A stretch of DNA of 64,000 bases. It comes from JAAYRQ01 sp035647235. Its GTDB lineage: Bacteria; Bacillota; Syntrophomonadia; Syntrophomonadales; Syntrophomonadaceae. Below the pieces are notes generated by a model that did no database searches, was not told the DNA's origin, and saw only the letters and a program-made list of their open reading frames with translations. The position numbers and the translations under genes were made by a program. Where the stretch lies: NCBI GenBank assembly GCA_964514235.1, contig CAZEPV010000002.1:62001-126000 (forward strand), given 5' to 3'. How positions within the stretch are numbered: position 1 is the stretch's first letter; every line of letters begins with the position of its first letter. Below are positions 18,231-27,051 of the stretch, piece after piece.

Positions 18231-19262
18231 ATGATTAAAAATATTTACTTTGAAAATAATAGTATAGTAATTTTAGATCAAACTAAATTACCCGAAAAAG
18301 TAGTACATGAAAAACTTACTAGTCCAGAACAAGTAGCAGGTGCTATTAGGCAACTCAAGGTAAGAGGGGCTCCATTAATTGGGGTTACTGCCGCATTTGG
18401 ACTAGCTTTAGCCCTAGCCCAGTTTAAAGGCAATAAAGACGGACTAAAAGTCTATTTTGCTGAAGTTAAGAACCTATTAGCCCTTACTAGGCCCACTGCA
18501 GTTAATCTATTTTGGGCTCTGCAAAGAATGGAAAATGTCTTTGTGGCTAATTTTGCGGCGGACTTGCCAACAATTATTAATGCCCTAAAATCTGAAGCTG
18601 AGGCTATGTTTGCGGAAGATGTGGCCACTAATGAAGCTATTGGCGAATATGGACAAAGGCTGATTAGCCAGCCAAGTAAAATTATGACTATTTGTAATGC
18701 GGGGCATTTAGCCACTTGTGGTTATGGGACAGCCTTAGGGGTAATTCGCTCCGCAGCTAAAAAAAACAAAGTCAAAGGGGTATGGGCTAATGAGACTAGA
18801 CCAGTCTTGCAAGGTTCCCGTCTTACAGTATGGGAATTAACCCAAGACAATATTCCAGTTACCCTAATAACTGATAATATGGCGGGTTACGTCATGTCAC
18901 AAGGGGAAGTGGATTTTATTGTAGTAGGTGCCGATAGGATTGCGACAAATGGTGATACAGCTAATAAAATTGGAACTTACTCCTTAGCTGTTTTGGCCCA
19001 ACATCATCAGATCCCCTTTTATATTGCAGCTCCTATTTCTACTATTGATTTTGCCATAAGTAAGGGTAAGGAAATTCCAATTGAGGAAAGGAATGCTGAT
19101 GAAGTTAGAAGTATCATGGGGAGCATGTTGACGGTACCTAAGGTGGCAGTCTTTAATCCGGCTTTCGATGTTACTCCTAACCATCTGATTACAGGAATTA
19201 TTACGGAAAAGGGAGTATTAAAACCGCCCTTTGCCGAAGAAATTTTAAGTTTGCGGGGGTAA
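18231..19262 (+). CDS. mtnA: S-methyl-5-thioribose-1-phosphate isomerase
   Basis: MtnA converts the aldose 5-methylthioribose 1-phosphate to the ketose ribulose form. The 343-residue protein has the VRGAPLIGVTAAFG segment, the catalytic CNAG with Cys155, ANETRPVLQGSRLTVWEL, and GADRIATNGDTANKIGTY, which contains the catalytic Asp. It is distinguished from eIF2B-like proteins by these motifs and by its neighbours. It is tightly coupled to the phosphorylase before it and to the aldolase four bases after it. The same enzyme type also isomerises 5-deoxyribose 1-phosphate in some bacteria. Confidence 0.93.
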   Translation: MIKNIYFENNSIVILDQTKLPEKVVHEKLTSPEQVAGAIRQLKVRGAPLIGVTAAFGLALALAQFKGNKDGLKVYFAEVKNLLALTRPTAVNLFWALQRMENVFVANFAADLPTIINALKSEAEAMFAEDVATNEAIGEYGQRLISQPSKIMTICNAGHLATCGYGTALGVIRSAAKKNKVKGVWANETRPVLQGSRLTVWELTQDNIPVTLITDNMAGYVMSQGEVDFIVVGADRIATNGDTANKIGTYSLAVLAQHHQIPFYIAAPISTIDFAISKGKEIPIEERNADEVRSIMGSMLTVPKVAVFNPAFDVTPNHLITGIITEKGVLKPPFAEEILSLRG

Positions 19263-19265
19263 AAT

Positions 19266-19922
19266 ATGGATTATCAATATATAAAAGATGAAGTTTATGC
19301 AACTGCTATCGAGATTTATAAAAGCAATCTGGTCATGGGAACTTGGGGAAATGTGAGTCAGCGTATTAATCAGGAATTATTTGTTATTACACCAAGTGGA
19401 ATGGATTATGATAGCCTAAGTCCCGAAGATATGATAATAGTAGATAAAAGAGGGGAAGTTGTAGCAGGTCAGTATCAACCTTCAATTGAAACTAGGATGC
19501 ACATAGAAATATATAAAAATAGGCTAGATGTCAATGGCATAGTCCATGTGCATAGTCCATATGTGACCGCTTTTGCGGTGGCGAATCAACCTATTCCCGT
19601 AATTTTAGAGGAAACCGCCCAAGTAATCGGACATCCCATTGAAGTTGCTAAATATGCCTTGTGTGGCAGTCAAGCTTTGGCTTATGAGGTTGCTAAGTGC
19701 TTAGCTAATCAAGAAAATGCGGTCTTATTAGCTAATCACGGTCTAGTAGCTCTAGGCTCCACTTTATCCGATGCCTTACGGGTTTGTTTTATTGCCGAAA
19801 AAACGGCTATGATTGCTATAAATGCAGCTAGACTAGGTAAAATTAATAGCCTATCTAAAAAGGACATTTTACAACTGCATGAAGAATTTAAGTATTATGG
19901 TCAGACTAAAGTGGGAGAATAA
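19266..19922 (+). CDS. Class II aldolase, FucA/Ald2-like
   Basis: The 218-residue protein is a zinc-dependent class II aldolase of the fuculose-1-phosphate aldolase type. Catalytic Glu75 (SIETRMH), metal ligands His94 and His96 (HVH) and His158 (NHG) line up with Escherichia coli FucA Glu73, His92, His94 and His155. MtnB dehydratases share the fold, but their C-terminal motif usually reads RHG rather than NHG. Lying right after mtnA, it probably splits methylthioribulose 1-phosphate, or 5-deoxyribulose 1-phosphate, into dihydroxyacetone phosphate and an aldehyde. The substrate is inferred from context. Confidence 0.82.
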   Translation: MDYQYIKDEVYATAIEIYKSNLVMGTWGNVSQRINQELFVITPSGMDYDSLSPEDMIIVDKRGEVVAGQYQPSIETRMHIEIYKNRLDVNGIVHVHSPYVTAFAVANQPIPVILEETAQVIGHPIEVAKYALCGSQALAYEVAKCLANQENAVLLANHGLVALGSTLSDALRVCFIAEKTAMIAINAARLGKINSLSKKDILQLHEEFKYYGQTKVGE

Positions 19923-19945
19923 ATTGTATTTTAAGGAGGTAGATT

Positions 19946-21241
19946 ATGGATATCCTAATCGAAAATATAAGTATACTACCTATGGGGGAAGTAGCAAACA
20001 CTATTGAAAAAGGTTACATAGTTATAGAAGGCAATTTAATTAAGGAGCTAGGCCTGGGGGAAGCACCTAAGAATAACTATATCCGAATTTTGGATGGTAG
20101 CAATAAAGTAGCCCTACCTGGCTTGATCAATACCCATACTCATGCAGCTATGACTTTATTGAGGGGTTATGCAGATGATTTACCATTAATGGAATGGCTG
20201 GAACAAAAAATTTGGCCTTTAGAAGCTAAGCTTAGTCCAGAAGATGTTTACTGGGGGACTATGTTGGCTATTACAGAAATGATAAAATCCGGGACTACCT
20301 CTTTTGCGGATATGTATTTTTTTATGGATGAAGTTGCAGAGGCGGTTAAAATTAGTGGTATTAGGGGATTTCTAGCCAGGGGTATGGTAGGGGTAGGCCC
20401 CGAACGGGATCAGGCTATAACCGATAGCATTAACCTACATAAAAAATGGCAGGGTGCAGCCAATGGACGTATCACATTTATGTTAGGCCCCCATGCCCCT
20501 TACACTTGTCCACCTGATTATTTACAAAGGGTTATCGATCTAGCTAAGGAACTTAATTCGATGCTGCACATTCATGTCAGTGAAACTCTTACTGAATTTA
20601 ATGATATACAGGCGGAGTATGGTAAAAGCCCCGTGCAACACCTTAATGAATTAGGCTTCTTGGACCAAAAGGTCTTGGCTGCCCACTGTGTACATCTTAC
20701 CGATGAAGATATGCAAATCCTACTGGAAAAAAAGGTGGGAGTGGCTCATAATCCTGAAAGTAATATGAAGTTAGCTAGCGGAACAGCCCCAGTGCATAAA
20801 ATGCTTAAGTTGGGTATTCCCGTTAGCCTAGGCACAGATGGGGCTTCAAGCAATAATGACTTAGACATGCTACAAGAAATGCGCACTTGCGCCTTACTGC
20901 AGAAAGTTAAGCAGATGGACCCAACTGTTGTACCAGCCCACCAAGCCCTAGAAATAGCTACCCGTAATGGGGCTTTAAATTTGGGAGTGGGGGAGGAATT
21001 AGGGCAGATAAAAATGGGGATGAAGGCAGATTTAATTTTAGTAAGTTTAGCCAAGGCCCATATGACACCCAGATATGATTTAATGGCCAACCTAGTCTAT
21101 GCTGCCCAGGCTAGTGATGTAGACACAGTAATTATTGATGGGCAAATAATTATGGAAAACCGTGTCATAAAAACATTCGATGAAACAGAAGTAATTTCCC
21201 AAGCGCAAAAAATTGGACAAAAGCTGCTAGGAAAACTATAA
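19946..21241 (+). CDS. mtaD: 5'-methylthioadenosine/S-adenosylhomocysteine deaminase
   Basis: The 431-residue amidohydrolase has the metal-binding HTH motif with His64 and His66, GPHAPYTC, the HIHVSET and AHCVHL segments, and the GTDGASSNNDLDM motif characteristic of MtaD/DadD-type deaminases. These remove the N6 amino group of MTA, SAH or 5'-deoxyadenosine to give the inosine analogue. A strong AAGGAGGT site precedes the ATG. The gene closes the salvage cluster and would feed the phosphorylase at 17447, whose pocket seems suited to inosine-type bases. Confidence 0.9.
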   Translation: MDILIENISILPMGEVANTIEKGYIVIEGNLIKELGLGEAPKNNYIRILDGSNKVALPGLINTHTHAAMTLLRGYADDLPLMEWLEQKIWPLEAKLSPEDVYWGTMLAITEMIKSGTTSFADMYFFMDEVAEAVKISGIRGFLARGMVGVGPERDQAITDSINLHKKWQGAANGRITFMLGPHAPYTCPPDYLQRVIDLAKELNSMLHIHVSETLTEFNDIQAEYGKSPVQHLNELGFLDQKVLAAHCVHLTDEDMQILLEKKVGVAHNPESNMKLASGTAPVHKMLKLGIPVSLGTDGASSNNDLDMLQEMRTCALLQKVKQMDPTVVPAHQALEIATRNGALNLGVGEELGQIKMGMKADLILVSLAKAHMTPRYDLMANLVYAAQASDVDTVIIDGQIIMENRVIKTFDETEVISQAQKIGQKLLGKL

Positions 21242-21250
21242 TTTTAAGCT

Positions 21251-22498
21251 ATGATTTATAAGGAGTGGAATAATATTAATCAGACTAATTTATCCCTAGA
21301 AAAAGCTTTGGAAAAGATTAGTAGCCATATAAAGACTATGGGGAAGGAAACAGTAGCCATTAATCAGGCGATTAATAGGGTAGCTTTTCAGGATATTTTC
21401 GCGCCTATTGATGTTCCCGCATTTCCAAGATCTAGAGTCGATGGTTATGCTGTTAACATAGAAGATTGTGCGGGGAAATTCCCCCTTCTTTTGCAAAAGA
21501 CAGGCAGAGTACCAGCAGGGGATAAAAATAAACATATTTTAAGCCCAGGGGTAACCATAAAACTAATGACAGGTGCTCCAATTCCCCTCAATACTGGGGC
21601 CGTAGTCAAACAAGAAGACACTAAAGAAGGACAAAGAGATGTAGAAATCCTTTTTGCTCCCAAAGCAAATTCCTATATAGAAGCTAAGGGGGATATGATT
21701 AGAAAAGGGCAACTCTTAATAGAAAAGGGGCAAGCATTTACCCCATTAATTATCGAACAAATTGCTAATACTGGCCTTGATGAAGTCCACATATTTGCTG
21801 AACCCAAAAGCTATCTAATCAATTCGGGTAGCGAATTACAAATGCCTGGTAGCGACATAGAATTTGGGGAAATCCATAATAGTAACCAGAGTATGTTTTT
21901 GAGCTTGCTGGAACTAGCTGGGTGTCATTCTATTATAGGAAATGGAAAATTGATTGATGATATTGACTTAATTTGTGCGGAAGTTGAAAAAGGGCTTAGC
22001 CTAAGTGATCTAATCATTATAACAGGGGGTAATGCTGCTGGGGACTGGGATCTTATTCCAGAAGCACTACAAAAAATCGGGGCTAAAGCCCTGGTAAAAG
22101 GACTGGACTTGAGGCCAGGTAACAAGACAATTGTCGCTAACTATGGTGAAAAGTTAATATTTAATGTATCGGGTAATCCTCATGCAGGTTATATATTATT
22201 TAATATTTTAATAAAGCCAGCCTTAAAGCAAATGCAAGGTATGGCCCCACTATCCAACAAATGGTTTGATATTAAACTCGAAAATGATAATTTGACTACA
22301 AAAAAAGTAAGGTATTTCTGCCAAGGGGCCCTAATATCAAAAAATCATGAATTAAGTGCCCTTGCATTTAGGAAAAGCGAAATTAATTATACACTATTAA
22401 AAAAATATAAAGAACTAAAAATTATAAGTCCTATTATATTAGATATACCGCCCAAGATAGGTAATAAAGGGGATATAGTCAGGGGATTATTAATATAG
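21251..22498 (+). CDS. moeA: Molybdopterin molybdenumtransferase MoeA
   Basis: MoeA inserts molybdate into adenylylated molybdopterin to make molybdenum cofactor. The 415-residue protein has the domain order of MoeA: SRVDGYAV near residue 60, MTGAPIP, the MPT-binding domain with ITGGNAAGDWDLIPEAL, KGLDLRPGNK and the VSGNPHAG loop, and a C-terminal domain. The motif GDWDL and the PHAG loop deviate a little from the usual GDxD and GNPVSA, so a specialised paralogue is possible. No strong ribosome binding site is seen, and it follows mtaD closely. Its 3' end overlaps the convergent ATPase by nine bases. Confidence 0.85.
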   Translation: MIYKEWNNINQTNLSLEKALEKISSHIKTMGKETVAINQAINRVAFQDIFAPIDVPAFPRSRVDGYAVNIEDCAGKFPLLLQKTGRVPAGDKNKHILSPGVTIKLMTGAPIPLNTGAVVKQEDTKEGQRDVEILFAPKANSYIEAKGDMIRKGQLLIEKGQAFTPLIIEQIANTGLDEVHIFAEPKSYLINSGSELQMPGSDIEFGEIHNSNQSMFLSLLELAGCHSIIGNGKLIDDIDLICAEVEKGLSLSDLIIITGGNAAGDWDLIPEALQKIGAKALVKGLDLRPGNKTIVANYGEKLIFNVSGNPHAGYILFNILIKPALKQMQGMAPLSNKWFDIKLENDNLTTKKVRYFCQGALISKNHELSALAFRKSEINYTLLKKYKELKIISPIILDIPPKIGNKGDIVRGLLI

Positions 22499-23587
22499 AA
22501 AATCCTCTACTTCCTTAATTAATTCTTCCTGATATTTTTCTAAACTGGTGAAATCCATAGCATCTACATAATAACTTTCCAAATTATCATGGAGTTTTTT
22601 AGCTTTCCCTATAAATTCGATTGCTTCTTTTATGCCTAGTTCAATCCGATTTAGGGCAGAATCAATACTCTTAGCGTATATACCTAGTTTACTTTCATCT
22701 ATAAACATATTAAAATCTAGCTGTCTTTTAAAATTGCTGCTGGGTATTTTGCTAGTATAATCGAAAAAATAGTTGGTCACATCTACTAAAGCTAATTCCC
22801 CTTCTGGTAGTAGTATTAGGTCAATTTCATCTGGCTTGAAAGGATTATGGAAGATTTCAGCATAGAATTCATTGATTTCTATTAAATTAAGGACATATGC
22901 AAACAGATTTTTAATGCCTGTGCCAGGATTGCCTTTAACCATAAATAAAGTAGTATCTTTAGTGACGATAGTATCCACATGGTTAATTAAACCTTCTGGT
23001 GTAATAGCTCCAGGGAACAAATGTCGAACTGCTTTTTCTTTTTTACTGCTTAATTGCAAAAAATCATCCGCCAAAAGCCTTATATTCCGCTTGACTGCAC
23101 TGGTATCAATAGCTTCCTCATAGTATGATTTTAATTCTGTGTAAGCAATGTTAGCTTCTTTTAGACGTCCATATGCACGAGTAAAAGACCTACTGATTTG
23201 TCTAGTTAATTTTACTATGTCTTCCCTATTATTTTTTAATAAGTCCCGATTCAAAAACTTACCTAAATCAATTATTTCATCAATAGCCCCAGAGAATTTA
23301 GCTTCTACAATGTGGGGGGAAGTACCATCTAAAAAACAAATTTCTTTATCCCCAATTACAATACCATCTAAGGAATTACTATCCGAGGAACACCAATGGT
23401 ATTCTAAATCGTAATTTTGCTGGGTAAATCTAGCTGCTATTTTTTTCATTAGGACTGATTTTCCTACTCCAGGACCACCCTTTAAAATATATTTATGACC
23501 TACGTCAAGTGGAACCATATAATCATAAAAAGAATAAAAACCATAACAAGTGTTACCACCTGGAAAGATATTTCTAATTTTAGCCAT
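22490..23587 (-). CDS. Two-P-loop ATPase, PRK06851-like, function unknown
   Basis: The 365-residue protein matches in outline a clostridial family of uncharacterised ATPases known as PRK06851. It looks like a tandem duplication. The first half has a sound Walker A, GGPGVGKS at residues 37-44, followed by HWCSSDSNSLDG and an ICFLDGTSPH strand. The second half repeats the pattern with GNPGTGIKN at 219-227 and LALVDVTNYF. The second P-loop lacks the Lys-Ser/Thr pair, so it probably does not hydrolyse ATP. A charged helical segment links the halves. The start ATG at 23587 has GGAGG seven bases upstream. No pathway can be named. Confidence 0.75.
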   Translation of the reverse strand: MAKIRNIFPGGNTCYGFYSFYDYMVPLDVGHKYILKGGPGVGKSVLMKKIAARFTQQNYDLEYHWCSSDSNSLDGIVIGDKEICFLDGTSPHIVEAKFSGAIDEIIDLGKFLNRDLLKNNREDIVKLTRQISRSFTRAYGRLKEANIAYTELKSYYEEAIDTSAVKRNIRLLADDFLQLSSKKEKAVRHLFPGAITPEGLINHVDTIVTKDTTLFMVKGNPGTGIKNLFAYVLNLIEINEFYAEIFHNPFKPDEIDLILLPEGELALVDVTNYFFDYTSKIPSSNFKRQLDFNMFIDESKLGIYAKSIDSALNRIELGIKEAIEFIGKAKKLHDNLESYYVDAMDFTSLEKYQEELIKEVEDFLY

Positions 23588-23716
23588 TCTTTATGCCTCC
23601 AAAATCTTTATTTTAAATATGTATATGAAGTAAAAGTGTATATATAACAAAAGATTCGTCATTATTAGTAGTATTATGGTAGATTAATTAATAAAGAGTT
23701 TTTAGGGGGGACTTAA

Positions 23717-24142
23717 TTGTTAACGAAATTTAATGCAGTACTCAAGGGAACCTATCAGGAACTAAATGGAATTAAATATACCCATGTAGAGAAGGGCAAA
23801 GCCATAGGGAGTATGGAGGTAGAATCACACCATTTAAACCCCAACGGCACCATACACGGTGCGGCATTAGTTGCCCTTGCTGATAGTGTGGCAATGGTGG
23901 GGTTAATCTATACATACGATATGGTTCCAGCGGCTACAACCAACTTATCGGTTAGTTTTCTTAGGCCAGTAAAATCGGGGAAGGTAAGGGCAGAAGCTCA
24001 GATATTATCCAAAGGCAGGAATGTATCAGCTTGGCAGGTAGATTGTTACGATGATAGGGACATTTTATTGGCTACAATTCAAATACATTTTGCACTAATC
24101 AAAAAAGGAAGTACAAAATGGGAAAGAGAGCTGGGGCAGTAG
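23717..24142 (+). CDS. PaaI-type hotdog thioesterase
   Basis: The 141-residue protein has the hotdog-fold thioesterase core NPNGTIHGAALVALADSVA, equivalent to the HGG-ALAD motif of PaaI, then TNLSVSFLRP. Such enzymes cleave acyl-CoA thioesters in the cytoplasm; the acyl group here is not predictable. The usual second Gly of HGG is Ala. It starts at TTG 23717 after a GGGGGG run at 23705-23710. It is divergent from the ATPase gene. The link to paaK at 36055 is only thematic. Confidence 0.8.
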   Translation: MLTKFNAVLKGTYQELNGIKYTHVEKGKAIGSMEVESHHLNPNGTIHGAALVALADSVAMVGLIYTYDMVPAATTNLSVSFLRPVKSGKVRAEAQILSKGRNVSAWQVDCYDDRDILLATIQIHFALIKKGSTKWERELGQ

Positions 24143-24181
24143 ACTGATATTTATTAGTCAATAGGCTGCCATTGCGACAGG

Positions 24182-24227
24182 TTAAAAACTTTCTCCTTAT
24201 GGCCTATAATATATAGAATATAAGGAG
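24182..24227 (+). promoter_or_regulatory. Candidate promoter inside an inverted repeat, upstream of recJ
   Basis: TTAAAA (24182-24187) and a perfect TATAAT (24205-24210) are 17 bases apart. CTCCTTAT (24193-24200) and ATAAGGAG (24220-24227) form an inverted repeat that covers the -10 box. It is a plausible recJ-rel promoter with an operator-like or hairpin element. Confidence 0.4.
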
Positions 24228-24252
24228 CTTTGTATAAATTGGGGGAAATTTT

Positions 24253-27051
24253 GTGGAAATTATTTGGGAAATTAAAGATTATGATCGCTCTATTTATAAA
24301 TTACTAAAAAATAAATTAGATATCTCACCAACCTTGATTAAATTGCTTATCCAAAGGGGAATTGATACTAAAGATAAAATTGAAGATTACCTATATGGTA
24401 ATTTATATGGTTTATCAGCTCCCTATGATCTTAGCGGTATGGATAGGGCAGTAGCCAGGATTAAAAGAGCAGTTGCTGATAGGCAAAAAGTTTTAATTTA
24501 TGGGGATTATGATGTTGATGGAATATGTAGCACAGTAATTTTATTAGAGTCTTTGCAGATGCTAGGTTTAGATGCTGACTATTATGTACCGAATAGATTT
24601 AGCGAAGGTTACGGATTAAATATCGAAGCAATAAAGGATATAGCTGCCCAAGGATATGATTTAGTAATTACGGTAGATTGTGGCATAAGCTCTATAAAGG
24701 AGGTTGAATTAGCTAATAACCTAGGCCTGGATTTTATAATTACCGATCACCATAATCCCAGTATGGGACTTCCCCAAGCCGAGGCAATAATTAACCCCAA
24801 ATTAGACAATAAGGAAAAGAACCAGGATTTATGTGGTGCTGGTATAGCTTATCAATTAGCGCTAGCATTAAATCACGATATTGTACCCCATGATAATGAT
24901 ATTTGGTTAGATTTAGTTGCCTTAGCCACTGTAGCGGATATAGTGGCCCTACGAGGTGATAATAGGATTTTTCTTAAATATGGTTTGAATAAAATAAGCA
25001 ATGGCTCAAGGATAGGCTTAAAGGCTTTATTATCGGTGGCTAATCTAAGTGATAAAACTATATCCGTTTGGCATATTGGTTTTATTTTAGCCCCCCGTTT
25101 AAATGCAGCAGGGAGAATGGCTTCAGCTTCCCTAGCTATTGATTTGTTGCAAACTAAAAACTACCAGCTAGCGGTCAAACTAGCCCAGGAGGTATCTGAC
25201 TTAAACAATCAACGCAGGAGCGTAGAAGATAGGATTCTAAAGGAAGCTACCCTGCATATTGAAACTGAGCTTAATTTGGCCCAGGAAAAAATCTTAGTTT
25301 TAGCAGGGGACAACTGGCATCAGGGTGTAATCGGGATAGTTGCTTCCCGTTTAGTTGATAGATATAACCGCCCTGTAATCGTGATATCCTGGGAAGGTGA
25401 TTTGGGGAGGGGCTCGGGCCGTAGTATGGGGAATTTTGATTTGTATCAAGCCCTAGCTGCAAACCAGGAGCATTTAGAGCAATTTGGTGGACATAAGTTG
25501 GCAGCTGGTCTTAGTCTACATAAAAATGATTTCGCTAATTTCAAAAAAGATTTATTAGCTTATTATAGCCAGTTACTAGATGAGATTTCCGACTTTAAGA
25601 CGGAAACTATAGACTTAGAATTGGACATAGGTGACATTAATCAGAAGTTAATAGAGGAACTAAAGCTACTTGAACCTTGTGGGGAAGGTAATCCGCTGCC
25701 TAAGTTTTTGGCTAGGAACCTAGAAATAACCAACTCAACTTTAGTAGGTAAAAACAAGGATCACTTTAAATGCCAAGTGTGGCCAGGTTCACTTGATGCC
25801 ATAGCCTTTAATAGGCCGTATTATATGGAGCAACCTTTCAAATTATTAAAATATGATATGGCTTTTACCATAGCAGAAAACGAATTTCTGGGCCAAAGGA
25901 AGATACAACTTAGAATTAGAAATATTAAACCGACGATTATTCCAGATGATCCCAATCTGCTGAATGTTTTTAAAAAACCTCAAGCTATAATAAAGAAAAT
26001 TATAAGTGAATTGGAGGCTAAGCGCCCAGTTACATTAATTTATCCAACCAGTCGAACCCTAATGAAACATTATCTTGATTTAAGGAAAGTATTTAATCCT
26101 AGTTTAATTAAAAGGTTGCATGGTAATATTTATATAGAAAACCGCAATCGGGTGCTTAAGGAGTGGCAAGAAGGTAATTTAGGCATTTTCTTACTTACTA
26201 GATCTTATTTGGACTATTTTTTATTGCATAATAAGTTACCAGATTATCTGAAATATATGGTGGACATTTGGCCTGATTTATCGACTTCTTTAGTTGAGTC
26301 AGATGGGATAGAAGTCAACTATCTTTTTGAACCTAAAGAAATTAATATCGTAAAAGAAGAAATGGATATAAGTGAAGAAAAGCGGGCTGTTGTCTATACT
26401 AACCGCCCCACTACTATTAAAAACTTGACAAATAAGCTGGAAAACATATTCGTTTTGGCAGGGCAGGATGATTATCGCAAACGTAGGAACTTAAGGCAGC
26501 AATTTAATGATTCTAACCGAGCCTATTTACTACTCGATGGTGCCTATGATATTTATGGTGATGATATAGAGAATATAGATAAAATGCTTTTGGCTGATGT
26601 GCCTTTTAGTTACTATGAGGGCCTGCTCGCTATGTATCAAATTAGTGCTACTGAGGAAATAAAGTTGATTAGCCTATTTGATAAGGCTAATATTGAAAGT
26701 AATAAAAAATACTTGGCCCAAAATTACCCTAATACCGATACAGTCAGACAGGTTTTAAATTATTTCAAAAATTTGCAGACTGAAGGACTTAAATGTGATG
26801 TTAATGACTTGAACTTAAAGGTAGCTAACTTTATTAATAAAAATTCTAAGGATTTCAACATATTGCCTGTACTGTGGATTTTGGCAGACTTGGGTTTATG
26901 TGAAATAAAAAATCAGGCTACTACTATTGAAATAAAATTTCTTAGGGTAGGTAACAAAAAATTAAACATTTCTAGTTCACCTTACTACTTAGAAGGAATT
27001 GCTGAAAAGACAGCTTTTATAGAATGGGAGAAGATGATTACCAATGGCTGA
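24253..27051 (+). CDS. recJ: Single-stranded-DNA-specific exonuclease RecJ, extended form
   Basis: RecJ degrades single-stranded DNA 5' to 3' in recombination and repair. The N-terminal core has the DHH-family motifs YGDYDVDG (83-90), the DHH at 165-167, and LAPRLNAAGRM, then the DHHA1 region with GGHKLAAG and an OB-like domain. At 932 residues it is longer than the roughly 790 of Bacillus subtilis. The extra C-terminal part from about residue 570 has a helicase-like layout (TLIYPTSRTL, then IFLLTR) but no intact P-loop. The start is GTG 24253. It overlaps rel by eight bases. Confidence 0.93.
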   Translation: MEIIWEIKDYDRSIYKLLKNKLDISPTLIKLLIQRGIDTKDKIEDYLYGNLYGLSAPYDLSGMDRAVARIKRAVADRQKVLIYGDYDVDGICSTVILLESLQMLGLDADYYVPNRFSEGYGLNIEAIKDIAAQGYDLVITVDCGISSIKEVELANNLGLDFIITDHHNPSMGLPQAEAIINPKLDNKEKNQDLCGAGIAYQLALALNHDIVPHDNDIWLDLVALATVADIVALRGDNRIFLKYGLNKISNGSRIGLKALLSVANLSDKTISVWHIGFILAPRLNAAGRMASASLAIDLLQTKNYQLAVKLAQEVSDLNNQRRSVEDRILKEATLHIETELNLAQEKILVLAGDNWHQGVIGIVASRLVDRYNRPVIVISWEGDLGRGSGRSMGNFDLYQALAANQEHLEQFGGHKLAAGLSLHKNDFANFKKDLLAYYSQLLDEISDFKTETIDLELDIGDINQKLIEELKLLEPCGEGNPLPKFLARNLEITNSTLVGKNKDHFKCQVWPGSLDAIAFNRPYYMEQPFKLLKYDMAFTIAENEFLGQRKIQLRIRNIKPTIIPDDPNLLNVFKKPQAIIKKIISELEAKRPVTLIYPTSRTLMKHYLDLRKVFNPSLIKRLHGNIYIENRNRVLKEWQEGNLGIFLLTRSYLDYFLLHNKLPDYLKYMVDIWPDLSTSLVESDGIEVNYLFEPKEINIVKEEMDISEEKRAVVYTNRPTTIKNLTNKLENIFVLAGQDDYRKRRNLRQQFNDSNRAYLLLDGAYDIYGDDIENIDKMLLADVPFSYYEGLLAMYQISATEEIKLISLFDKANIESNKKYLAQNYPNTDTVRQVLNYFKNLQTEGLKCDVNDLNLKVANFINKNSKDFNILPVLWILADLGLCEIKNQATTIEIKFLRVGNKKLNISSSPYYLEGIAEKTAFIEWEKMITNG

